Of a stretch of 64,000 nt of DNA, positions 35,864-46,225 are shown in pieces (position 1 is the first letter of the stretch; each line of letters begins with the position of its first letter). The notes below the pieces were generated by a model. The model worked only from the letters and a program-made list of their open reading frames with translations. It made no database searches and was not told where the DNA came from. Position numbers and translations under genes: made by a program. The DNA is from Chlorops oryzae. Lineage: Eukaryota > Arthropoda > Insecta > Diptera > Chloropidae. Location: contig CM035808.1 in assembly GCA_020466095.1 (NCBI GenBank), positions 21,639,480 to 21,703,479 on the forward strand, in the 5' to 3' direction.

Positions 35864-36344
35864 CATATGACGCATATGCAATGCTTACATATGCTGCCAT
35901 AATTATTATTTTTTTTTTTTTTACAAATTTCTTTTATTAATATTCACTATGTCTTGCTTTTAGGGTCGTAATCTTCAACTCGGTTTAAGAACTTCGACTG
36001 TTCAAATTTTGAAATATACTCTGTAAGTCTTCATGACAGCTTCAGTCAATCAAAAATTTTCATATAAAATTAATAAGCCTGGAATTAATTAACTCTACCG
36101 AAGACTATAATTTGAGAGCTCAAACCTTCAAAAACACTAAACTGGGTTGAAGACTATAAGCCGTAATGTTCATTCGATCTTGCTTTTAGTATTTTTCTTT
36201 TTGGAATAATTCTCAAATAAATTGTTATAAGTTTCTTTAATTTAGTGGAAATTAAGCAAAAGCTTTTCGAAACTACGACTCGCCATTGAGCGTCATTTTT
36301 TAATAAGCATTTTATTTTGTGTTGAATTGAAATCCTTTGCGGTT

Positions 36345-36770
36345 TGTGGCGTAGTTGGCTGAGATGCCAAAGAAGTGAGAGGGCTGTGGTTTCGAAACCC
36401 AGCTTAGGTCTTGGATTGTTTTTTTTTTTTTAGTTTTTCTGTTTTTCTCTTAGCTTAGCCACTCTTCGTGGTATCACAAAGGGCCCATGACTCATTTTGG
36501 CGTCAAAATTTTTTCAAAAAACTGATTACAACTAGTCTAGTTTGGGTCTAGTTCCAAACTGGTTCAAAAAGGGCCAGTTTTTTTTTTTAATTTTAGTGCT
36601 AAAATTCTTGGAATTTTTCACTTATTCTATAAATAAATTTTCATCCAAATCAGACGCCATGAATTTTTCGGATTTTTTTGGTTTTTGGTCCATAACTCTC
36701 TAAACTTCCTCTAGCACGCCACTGCCCATGAGGTCTAAGTGTGTCAATCTAACCTAACCCTACAAGAGAA
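36345..36770 (+). mobile_element. SINE split by a MITE fragment (complete arrangement)
   Basis: SINE head (36345-36489), then a 5'-truncated MITE of the CAGGGGCGTAGCGA family (about 36490-36725, with TCTAGTTCCAAACTGG, AACTCTCTAAACTTCC and terminal GCCACTG). The SINE 3' end with CTAACCTAACCC follows. CCCATGA stands on both sides of the MITE as a residual target duplication. Confidence 0.7.
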
Positions 36771-37370
36771 AGTTCATGCCCACGCGAAATTTGAATTTTT
36801 CCCTGTAAAATTTTTTAAATCTCGACATTTGTTTGATTGTTTGATAAAGAGAAAATATTTATTTTTTTAAAGTATCCCAAAAGTGTTCCAAAAATGTTCA
36901 ATTTTGGTGAGAGCCTGACTGTTGAATTCAAATCGGCTGATTTTGTATCGAAATCGAAAGCGAGCACGAATCTTTCTTGATTTCGAATCGATTTGGATTC
37001 GGACCGAAATCTAGAACATACCCGATAATATTAACTGCAGTCCCTCGTACCCTTCAACTATGTGCGAATGAAATTTCCATCCTTCTTTTTTTTTTTATTT
37101 TTCACTGTACACCAAGTTGATTTTTAACTGTAGCCCATCAATTGATCCTCATTTAGGGGCTATACCTCCAGTTCTGTTAGAAATGAAAAACTTCATATAA
37201 AAAAATGAAGTAGGAAATATGAAGTTTTTTATTTCTGACAGAACTGGAGATAGCCCCTTTACAAGAAATTTTTTGTTGTGTTTTGCTTTAAAGGGGGGGT
37301 TGATATTTTTCAAATTTCTTCAAATAGAATTTTCTAATGTAAAATTCTCATGTAAATGGTTTCTTATAAT
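36771..37370. other. Intergenic stretch with an inverted word pair
   Basis: AGGGGCTATACCTCCAGTTC (about 37156) pairs with GAACTGGAGATAGCCCCTTT (about 37241), with an ATGAAG-type core between, so a small hairpin element of ~110 bp is likely. Nothing else seen. Confidence 0.45.
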
Positions 37371-37646
37371 CAGAGCAGGCAAAGAAACGAAACAATTTCC
37401 AAACGTTTCGTGCAGGGCGACAAATAATGAAACGTTTTTTTTATGGTTCGGTTCGTGAACACAAACAAAACCCCAAACTTTAAAATAGCTAAGAACGAAA
37501 ACACAAACTTTTAATATTTCGTTCTCCACTGGCGAGAAATGTTTGAAAACGAAACTTCTGTGAAACGATACATTGTTGTTTACACTTCCTTTTATATTTA
37601 GAGCAGGCAGTTGAACGAAATGAAACGTTTCCTAATCTTTTCATTT

Positions 37647-37778
37647 CATTATACCCTTTCCGAAGGAAAGGGTATATTAAGTTTGGCTCGGAGTATGTAA
37701 CATGCCAAAGGAGTCGCGATAGATATAGACATATATATATATTCTTGATCAGGGTGACAAGAGGAGTCGATCTAGCCA

Positions 37779-37822
<44 letters not shown>

Positions 37823-38868
37823 GGTCACACTTTAGTTTTTCGTAATTTACTCCTAAGCCATGAAAGATATCATATTGAAATTTGGCATGGACTTGAACCA
37901 GGTAAATGTCCGAAAAACTGCATACAAATTTTTTTCGTAGTCCCTTCTTGGGTCGTGGGAAGTGGTTCAGAAGTTTCAAAAATCACGATTTTTAACGTTT
38001 TTCGTGGATAACTTTTTTACTATACATCCCAGCTTATTGAAATTTGGTGTGTGTATAGCTACCATGTAGACTTAAGCTTTCGCTGAAAAAAAATTGCGAC
38101 ATCGCTATAACTATGGTCATCATCCTACACATTAGAAAAAAAACACTCTCTCTTATTCTCATATCTGAATACAAAAATGATTTTTTTTTGCTTCTTCTGG
38201 TTGTGTATTTTGCCGCCAAATAAAGTCGTCACTTATGGTTAAATTTTGACCATGACCACCATTCGCGAAATTCGCAAAAATTCATTTTCACTATTTTGAA
38301 TTGAGGTTTTCGCAGCTAGACAAAATGTCCTCTAACGGTTAAATTTTGACCATGACCACCATTCGCGAAATTCGCAAAAATTCATTTTCACTATTTTGAA
38401 TTGAGGTTTTCGCAGCTAGACAAAATGTCCTCTAACGGTTAAATTTTGACCATGACCACCATTCGCGAAATTTGCAAAAATTTGGTTTTCTCTATTTTGA
38501 ATTGAGGTTTTCGCAGCTAGACAAAATGTCCTCTAACGGTTAAATTTTGACCATGACCACCATTCGCGAAATTTGCAAAAATTTGGTTTTCTCTATTTTG
38601 AATTGAGGATTTCGCAGCTAGACAAAATGTCCTCTAACGGTTAAATTTTGACCATGACCACCATCCGCGAAAATTTTGTGCTTAATAATAATCTCGAGTT
38701 TTAGAAGCTAAATCGAAGTACAGATAAGGTATAAATAGATATCCAAGCTAGAACAACGAAAACGGCAGGAATTTTTGTTAAGGTAATGTTTTAACATATT
38801 TCAGGCTGAGGAAAAGGTATGTGTGCAATCGGCTTAGCCGATGTAAACTTCTTTACTTGTTTTTTTAA
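37647..38868 (+). mobile_element. DINE-1 / mini-me element (Helitron-like, non-autonomous)
   Basis: Begins near a palindrome ATACCCTTTCC GAA GGAAAGGGTAT (37651-37675). It has the mini-me core CTTGATCAGGGTGACAAGAG then GAGTCGATCTAGCCATG, directly followed by a (GTCT)n microsatellite (37778-37823). It carries a ~100-bp tandem array and ends with a small stem ATCGGCTTAGCCGAT and TTTACTTGTTTTT. These are the hallmarks of dipteran mini-me/DINE-1 elements. Confidence 0.88.
38237..38690 (+). repeat. ~100-bp tandem array inside DINE-1
   Basis: Units begin GGTTAAATTTTGACCATGAC at about 38237, 38337, 38437, 38538 and 38639 (period 100-101). They differ by a few bases (GAAATTCGC against GAAATTTGC). The last unit is partial. 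Confidence 0.93.
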
Positions 38869-38991
38869 TAAAACGAAATACAAACGATTTTTTTCCTTTC
38901 GCGCTGTTCAATATGCCTCGTTCCAAGAACAAATTGTTGCGAAATTTGTTTAATACTTTTGAAAATGATTGAATATTTGGCAAAAATTTTG

Positions 38992-39240
38992 AAGCGTGGG
39001 CTCATCAGCCAAATAAAGAGCTGCATTGAAGTTAAAATTTGACCATGGCCGCCATTCGCGAAAATTTGCAAAGTTTAATTTTCACTATTTTGAATCGTGA
39101 ATGTAGCAGCCATATATAATATAATTCTCTTATGATACAATCCATAAAACTAAAATTTTGCAAAATTTCGCGAATGGTGGCCATGGTCAAATTTTAACTT
39201 CAATGCAGCTCTTTATTTGGCTGATGAACCCACGCTTCAA
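38992..39240. repeat. Long inverted repeat
   Basis: GCGTGGGCTCATCAGCCAAA then TAAAGAGCTGCATTGAAG on the left pairs with CTTCAATGCAGCTCTTTA and TTTGGCTGATGAACCCACGC on the right. The arms also contain GACCATGGCCGCCATTCGCG, clearly related to the DINE-1 tandem unit. Confidence 0.85.
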
Positions 39241-39290
39241 AATAGTGAAAACTTAAACTTCACGAATTGTGGCCACGGTCCCATTTAAAC

Positions 39291-39808
39291 CAGGGACGTG
39301 AACCGATTTTGAGCCGAACCGGTTTTGGACCGCAAAACCCTTTTTATCTGCTGATGAACCGAACCGAAATTTTCACAGATGTTTGAACCGAAAACTGAAC
39401 CCCTTTTCGTAAAGGTTCAGGGGTTCGTTTTCACAAATTTTGAGTAGAAAAACGTTCTACACCTTCATAGTTTAGGGAACAATGGCAGCCTATCTGGAAA
39501 GCGACCTTCACACGTTAATTTTTGCGTGCAACCATGCACAGTGAACGCTCCCATAGGCCAAAAACAAAAGAATCGAAGTCGATATTCTTATGAAATTAGT
39601 AGCGATACCATCTCTTATATGAGTAAGGTAACCACAACACGTATTAGCAAGTTTTTTCAGATTGAAAAATTACCGAACCGATGAACTGGAGCGAAACCCC
39701 GGTTCAAAGAAGTAGAAAAACCGGTTTTACGAACCAATCCAAAATTTCAAACACGGTTCGAACCGCCGATTATATCCGGGCAAATTTTCCACCCGGTTCA
39801 CGTCCCTG
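39291..39808. mobile_element. hAT-like MITE with CAGGGACGTGAACCG ends
   Basis: CAGGGACGTGAACCGATTTT at the left and CACCCGGTTCACGTCCCTG at the right. The interior is dense in GAACCG and CGGTTC words in both directions. 518 bp. The flanking octamers (ATTTAAAC, AATTCAAT) do not match well. Nested within the 37371-40109 element. Confidence 0.8.
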
Positions 39809-40109
39809 AATTCAATCCATTTTAAACGTTTCATTTCGTTCAATTGGCTGCTCTAAATATAAAAGGAAGTGTAATGTAAACAACAATGTATCGTTTCACA
39901 TAAGTTTTGTTTTCAAACATTTCTCGCCAGTGGAGAACAAAATAATAAAAGTTTGTGTTTTCGTTTTTTTTCACGTTTGAAAACACAAACAGTACGAAAG
40001 AAATTTTAGAATTCGTTCTTTTATTGTGTTTGCGTTTGTGTTTCGTTTTCAAAAACGAATGAAATGAAACGAATGGCAAACGTTCCATTTCGTTTCTTTG
40101 CCTGCCCTG

Positions 40110-42887
40110 CTTATAATTTATGCAATATGCCAAAGAACCATTTGTATATAGATTCATTAACTCATACTAAAATTGATTACAAATTATTAATTTTTTATTC
40201 TGACTTAATTGTAGGTATTCAAAAGCATCAGTTTTTTTTTTTTTTTTCTTTTTTTTTTTCAAAGAACATTTGTTTGTGATGAGTTGAACTAATTTTTAAT
40301 ATGAATGAGTGAATATGTTTTTCCTCGAATCTCTCTGAGAGTCTAGCTGAACAAAACACAAATTATGAAAAACAAATTTTCTTCTTTGGTGAAAGTGCAA
40401 AGAGAACAAAGTCTATTCACACGTAGAACTTTACTTAATTTCCAAAAGCCTTGCTTTATCGCGCTTACTGTGAATATCTTAAAGCTTAAGCGTTTCAATT
40501 TCGATTATCATCATTGATTTGAGTACTTATCCCTCCATATTATGCTGTTCATTTTTCTTCAAAACATAGAAAAAAAAGAGACCATTAAATTAATCCTTGC
40601 AATTGAATACTTTTCAATACACAATTGAATTTCTGATAGTCTTCTGAAAATGCATACATTGCCTGTTTGAAAGTAAGAAAAACAAAAAAAAAAAAAAAAA
40701 ATACAAAATACTGCAAAAAAATTGAAAAATTACACTTAAGAATACAATAATAACTCAACTAGCCGAATTAACTAAAATTTTATACATGCAAAACGATAGT
40801 AAATTAGCAAAAAAAAAAAAGGAAAGGAATAAAAATAGTAGGTAATAAATCGACTTCACTGAGTTCATGAAAATAGCAAATAGGTGTACGTATAAATATA
40901 TAAATAGATATATCCATTAAGAAACTAGGCTTGAACATATATAAATTTAGTAAAAAAAATGAAATAAAACAAATTTAAGTAAAGCATGACATAAAAGTGT
41001 AATGTGTATATTTGTAATTATTAATTATATATAACACCTGCCTTCAAAAAATTTATTATGATTATTATTATACCCCAAAATGTTATTCGGAAATTGTAGA
41101 ATTTTAAGCATCATAATATATATTAATTAAGAATAAAAAAAAAAAAATTAAAATTAAAATTAAAAAAATACCAAAAAGAATAGGAAAAGTTTTTTAACTT
41201 TAGGATTACATATTGATCTGTGTAAATCGTTTGTCAAAGCCAACTTTTACAAGAAAGAGAGATTTTTTCACTTTTTGCAAAGGACTTGAAATAAGAAAAT
41301 TGACTTTGACAATGAAAAAATATAACCCAAAAACTAAAAACCCAAAAAAAAAAACATATTTTGAAATCAGTTTTCAAACAAAAAACCAACGCAATTTGCG
41401 TGTGATTTTCAAATGCTAGCTAAGAAATGCAAATAAAAATATTAATGAAAAAAAAAAAGAAAAAAAAATATTCACTTTTCCTTTTCAACAATAAATAAAG
41501 CGACGATAAAAAAATAAAAAAATCATAACATAACTTAATCAAAGCATTTACAAAACTTAAGCGTAGCAAAATTTTGAATTTATCTCTAATTTTCTTGTTA
41601 TATTCGCAAAGCTGCAAAAAATAACAAAGCTTTCATTCAAATTGCTTTAAATAATAATTCTGCCACTCAAAACATTCTTATGATGCCATCAAGAGCACGT
41701 TTCCTCCCCCCTCCCCCTTGCCCTAAATGATTATTCATTTTTATTGATTTGGTGACAAGTCTTCAAAACAATTATAGAGACTGGTTGGAAATACTTCAGA
41801 GAAAAAAAAAATCAATATTCAGTATAGCAGTTAGTTAAATAATTTATATTCACATATACTATTTATCCTTAGCTCATACCAGAGCAACAGGAAATATATA
41901 AATTCAGCACCCAAAAGTAGGCATTTGAAACTTCCGAATATATCCGTTAGCGAGAAATCTGTTCATTCTTGCCCATTTCATCACGTCTTGCGGAAGGGTT
42001 TTATAAGATCTGCGGACATCTGTAAATCCTCAATGAAACTCCGTATATAATGGTTTAAAATTATGTTTAGTAGTTTAAAAATATTCAAATGCATACCTTC
42101 AGGTGCTGACTTTAGACAACTGCTGTTGCCCTACTTAAAACAATGACTTATCTTTGTTATGCCTGCCAACGGTAAGCGGTAGGAAAACCCTAAAGTAATG
42201 CACTTTATAGGGTCATTAGCTGTTACTCATGCCTTAAATTAATGAACAGTCGTTTTTTGTGTAACCTCATTTGAGAGCGACTTTGGAAGAAAAACTTTAT
42301 AGTCTCATTGGCTCTTATAGCGATTGTAGGGAAATCTTAAAGGAATGCTATCTTTTTTTAAATTTTCAGCACATATTCTTAAAAACCCATTTTATAATAA
42401 CCAGAGTGTCTGATCAGTTTTCCAATGCGAAAATTTACTCACTAACCGATATACATATATGTATATGTATTACATATACGTTACGTTGAACCTATATTTA
42501 TTTAATGAGTAACCGAGTCATTGACCGTGTTCCTTTTCAAGTAGTGCCTCTATATTTTAGAACAAAATTGACCATCGCGAAAATAAAGTTATCAGATAGC
42601 ATCCCAAAGAAATTTATAAATCTTCTGCCAGTCTAGTTTTTAAATAAAAATAACAAATTAATTATAAAACAATAGAATTCAGAATATTGAAATTAGAAAT
42701 TTTGTTACTGTGAAATACTTATATGTGTGTATAATTGTATATGAATGAAAGCGATTTTTTAACAAAAGCCATTTACTGTCGAATTACATTTTTATATACA
42801 TATGTATGTATCAAAATAAAGCGAAGAACAAATGAAATAAAATAGAAAATAATGCTAAATTCCAAGAAATCATAGTACTTAATATAC
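40110..42887. other. Intergenic AT-rich stretch
   Basis: Homopolymers, several AATAAA words (for example near 40970) and TA-rich runs. No gene or element that I can support. Confidence 0.6.
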
Positions 42888-43286
42888 GTTATTATTATTA
42901 TAATTCCTATTTATTATTATATTATTATTATTTTTATTATTATTATTTTTATTATTATTATTTATTATTATTAATTAATATATTTTTGTTATTATTGTTT
43001 AATTATTATTATTACTTATTTTATTATAATTATTATATTATTATTATACTTTTATCATTATTTATTACTATTATTATTTTTATATACTATTTTTTTATTA
43101 TATTTATATTTTATTATTTTATTTTATTAATTTTGTTTTTATTATTTTATTAATATTATTATTATTATTTATTATTTTTATTAACATTATTTTTTTTATT
43201 AATATTATTTTTATTATTATTTTTTTTATTAATATTATTTTTTATTATTATTATTATTTTATTATTATTATTATTATTTATTATTA

Positions 43287-43323
<37 letters not shown>

Positions 43324-43346
43324 TATTATTATTATTATTATTATTA

Positions 43347-43422
<76 letters not shown>

Positions 43423-43431
43423 TTATTTTAA
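42888..43431. repeat. Long ATT/TAA microsatellite, left part
   Basis: About 540 bp of degenerate then nearly pure (ATT)n. Purity rises toward the right end, next to the retrotransposon insert. Confidence 0.95.
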
Positions 43432-44158
43432 TTGCTCAGATTTCCTGGGCGGGTTACAATTTTACCCGGGCGTTAACCAAGGGCAAAATTGTTTTTTAAA
43501 TTTCTAGTTCAAGAATTCCCTGACGAGCGAGGCTGTTTTAATGAGTGTTGCTTTTTGCATTTCGTGTAGAATATACTCTCTTAAGTTTAGTTTTTTTATA
43601 TTTTCTACGGTTTTTTTTTTTGGTATTGTTCCAGTTGCGCTAATCACTATGGGGATGATTGTTACTTTTTCCAAATCCTGTGTGTTTTTTATATATTGTG
43701 AAAGGGGTTGATATTTAGAGATTTTGGTGTTGAATGTTTGATGGATATTACAGTCCAGGGGTAAAGCGAAGTCTATGATTATGGCTGTTTTATTGGTTTC
43801 GTTAATGAGTAGAATATCTGGTCTGTTGGGGATGGATGTGTTGTTAGGTGTATTTGTAAGAATGGATCTGTCCCAGTAGATAGTGAAATTACTATTGTCT
43901 ATAACCGAGTTTGGGGTGTATGCGTAATATGGAGGCGGGTTGTTGTCGAGGAGGCCATAATGCCTGGCTAAGTTCACGTAAAGAATCTTCCCCATGGCAT
44001 CATGTCTTTCCTTATATTTAGTAGCAGCTAAGGATGTGCAGCCGTTGGTGATATGGGTTATTGTTTCTGGAGCTTGGTGGCATCGTCTACACTCATCAGT
44101 TACCACATTTTGGTCTTTTATTATAAACTTTGCATATTTTCTTGTGTGTATAACTCCA
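43432..44158 (-). mobile_element. 5'-truncated Dong-like (R4-clade) non-LTR retrotransposon in TAA repeats
   Basis: A - strand insert of about 725 bp with TAA/ATT repeats directly on both sides. It carries an open C-terminal ORF (frame open from about 44158, stop at 43504) and a ~70-bp 3' tail with GCCCGGGTAAAATTG and CCCGCCCAGGAAAT. Dong, described from Bombyx, is known to insert into TAA repeats using a restriction-like endonuclease. The truncated 5' end and repeat-flanked 3' end fit target-primed insertion into the microsatellite. Confidence 0.85.
43504..44158 (-). pseudogene. Retrotransposon ORF fragment: CCHC finger and restriction-like endonuclease
   Basis: The frame is open across the whole insert, with no start of its own (5'-truncated). 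CRRCHQAPETITHITNGC gives C-x2-C-x7-H-x4-C, the zinc knuckle before the endonuclease in R2/R4-type elements. IYWDRSIL and NRPDILLINETNKTAIIIDF follow; the RPD and later D fit the PD-(D/E)xK-type REL endonuclease. VTIIPIVISATGTI and the C-terminal helix also fit. There are no internal stops over about 215 codons, so the copy is young. No reverse transcriptase domain remains. Confidence 0.85.
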
Positions 44159-44162
44159 TAAT

Positions 44163-44194
<32 letters not shown>

Positions 44195-44375
44195 ATTATT
44201 AATTATTATTATTATTATTATTATTGTTTTTTATTTTTTATTTTTTAATATTTTTATTATTATTTATTATTATATTATTATTGTTATTATTGTTGTTTTT
44301 TATTTTTTTATTTTTTAATATTTTTATTTTTTTATTTTTATTATTTTATTATTATTATTTTCTTTTTTTTTTTTC
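44159..44375. repeat. Long ATT/TAA microsatellite, right part
   Basis: Pure (ATT)n next to the insert, becoming TTTATT-type degenerate repeat to about 44375. Confidence 0.93.
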
Positions 44376-44916
44376 TTAGAACCAAATCAAACTTCATATA
44401 TATTTAATGCAAGTCTCAAATAATATTTTTGGAAAACCACGTGCAAAAAGTGAAAAATCTTTACACTAATATTTTATACATTAATCAAATCAATAGAGAA
44501 GATAAAATGGCTAGAAATTTGTAATAGCTACTATCAGACCGCTATGATTATTAATAATAGAAAGAAATTTTGTCCATAACAACACAGACTACGATGATCA
44601 TTACTATTATTATTACCATTTTAAAAAGGAAATTTAGTTATTATTGTTATTGAAAATTCTGATGATTATATTTAAAACAAAAATAATAAAAACAATGGAA
44701 ATGCAAACAAACAAACAAACAAAAAAAAAACCATGAATAAAAACTAAAATTTTTTTTCAAATACATAATAAAAATATTAAAAAAATACTATGGTATTTTT
44801 TTGGATGAGGTTTTTGTCAGCTAGGATTTAACATATCGTTGGCTTAAGGTGTAAACCTACTAACTAACAATATCAAGACTTTACAGGATAAAAACAAAAC
44901 ACTTTTTTCTCCAGAT
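44376..44916. other. Intergenic AT-rich stretch
   Basis: No gene seen. Contains an AAAC run near 44705. Confidence 0.6.
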
Positions 44917-44929
44917 TAGGGCCGGTCTT

Positions 44930-45172
44930 GTGGCTCTGGGATAGTGTAAGGGATGCGTGATATGCTCTTGATCACAAGGTACGAGGTTCGATTCCCGGCA
45001 CAGGCGAAACGGAATGTAATGTACCAATCCTAGAACTGTCTAACTAAAAATCGCATGTTAGGGGCACACAACATAATAAGCCATACACTCACACAAACAC
45101 AAGCAAACCCCCTCGTGGTATCACAATGGGCCTACGGCCTAAGTGGCAGCCACTTCAACCTACCTACCTACC
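44930..45172 (+). mobile_element. Full-length tRNA-derived SINE with target duplication
   Basis: Head with A-box-like TGGCTCTGGGATAGTG and B box GGTTCGATTCC (44985-44995). Body CGTGGTATCACAATGGGCC and GCCTAAGTGGCAGCCACTTC, then a tail of TACC repeats. It is flanked by TAGGGCCGGTCTT (44917-44929) and TAGGGCCAGTCTT (45173-45185), a 13-bp duplication with one mismatch. Same family as 12917, 33669 and 36345. Confidence 0.88.
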
Positions 45173-45317
45173 TAGGGCCAGTCTTTTAAAGCCTGATGAT
45201 GCACTGTGGTTTTTTCTTTCGAATGACATCGAAAAGTCAGAATCGATTGAAAGTGGACTTAGCAGGTTTATACTTTAAGCCGACGATATTTTAAAGGCAT
45301 AAACTAGTGAGTGTGAA

Positions 45318-45608
45318 CCCTGCAGGAAATGTCAAAAGTGAATCTATACTCTTTCTCTACTGACTGCGTCAACATTACTACTGACCAGCTATACCCGTCG
45401 CAATGCCTTGCGCTATAGACATTTAACATTGAGTTGTCATTGCATGTCTACATGTAGACCAAGGAACTAATGAAGATCTATAGACGAGCTATTGACATCG
45501 GTAGCTATTATGTAGACAAAAGGAGTACTCTTTCGGCTTATATTATATTATATCTATATTGACGTCAATATAGACATGGGGCCATATGGCAACAGGCTTC
45601 CTGCAGGG
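45318..45608. repeat. MITE with CCCTGCAGGAA ends
   Basis: CCCTGCAGGAA at the left pairs with TTCCTGCAGGG at the right. The interior is rich in GTAGAC, TAGAC and GTCTA words. A solitary CCCTGCAGGAAGTAC at about 52509 may be a relative. Confidence 0.6.
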
Positions 45609-46225
45609 AAGCTTTTTGGGCCGGTGCTAAAGAAAAAAAATGTTGTTTGAGGTGTTTCCCCAAGTTTAATTGTGCAAGTAAAGTGCTTTTACTATCAGAA
45701 GAATCAAGTTTTCTTGCTCAAAAACTTTCTATCAAGAATAATTTTGCTTGTTGAAAGTGCTTTTTGATTGTGTGTGTTGTGTGGTTGACATTTGGCTAGC
45801 GAAAGTAAAATAAATAATAAAAGTGCTTTATTTTTAATTTTTTAAATTTTTAAAAAATTTTTATTTATTTAATTGGAAGATTTCCTGCGATTTTAAGAAC
45901 GAGGTATTACTCTTGGCATATATTACATAAATTTTAAAATAGTAGCCTGGAAGGATTTAATACATGTTCTTGAAATCAATCGATCAATCGATTTTGGAAA
46001 TCTACTTTTTATTTTACATTTTATTTTCTAAAGAAGAATTTTTCTTTTGAATTTTATTAGACTTACTAAAAATTTTTGAAAAAAGATATTCTTAAGGGAT
46101 TTTTTGCAGTCTTAGAATCTCTTGCAGAAACGAACAACGAAGATCTTAAAATACCGTATCTCAATACAATTCGGTAAGGGTGAACAGAATTTATATTAAA
46201 TAAAAAGAAAATCCTCTTTAGAGTC

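Larger units (their letters stand above)
33993..36668 (+). repeat. 2.67-kb direct duplication, copy 2
   Basis: Abuts copy 1. Its first ~410 bases (33993-34406) match copy 1 but carry many scattered 1-2 base insertions, about 28 extra bases in total (the offset changes from 2648 to 2676). After that the match becomes near perfect. Its right side runs on into the rest of the MITE and the SINE tail, as an undisturbed locus would. Confidence 0.93.
37371..40109. mobile_element. Composite hAT-type element with nested DINE-1 and a second MITE
   Basis: Ends CAGAGCAGGCAAAGAAACGA and inverted TCGTTTCTTTGCCTGCCCTG. Exact 8-bp duplication CTTATAAT at 37363-37370 and 40110-40117. Large inverted arms (37371-37640 against 39810-40109) share AACATTTCTCGCCAGTGGAG-type sequence. 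Between the arms lie a DINE-1 element (37647-38868), an inverted repeat (38992-39240) and a CAGGGACG MITE (39291-39808). No transposase ORF. Confidence 0.88.

Noticed and set aside
38237..38690. Regular repeats resembling a CRISPR array
   Set aside because: Head-to-tail 100-bp units without spacers, in an insect DINE-1 element.
43504..44106. 200-codon open frame as a host gene
   Set aside because: CCHC plus REL-endonuclease motifs and TAA-repeat flanks identify a retrotransposon fragment. The apparent start is GTG inside a longer open frame.
44930..45000. tRNA gene
   Set aside because: A and B boxes are present but the cloverleaf is incomplete and a SINE body, tail and target duplication follow.
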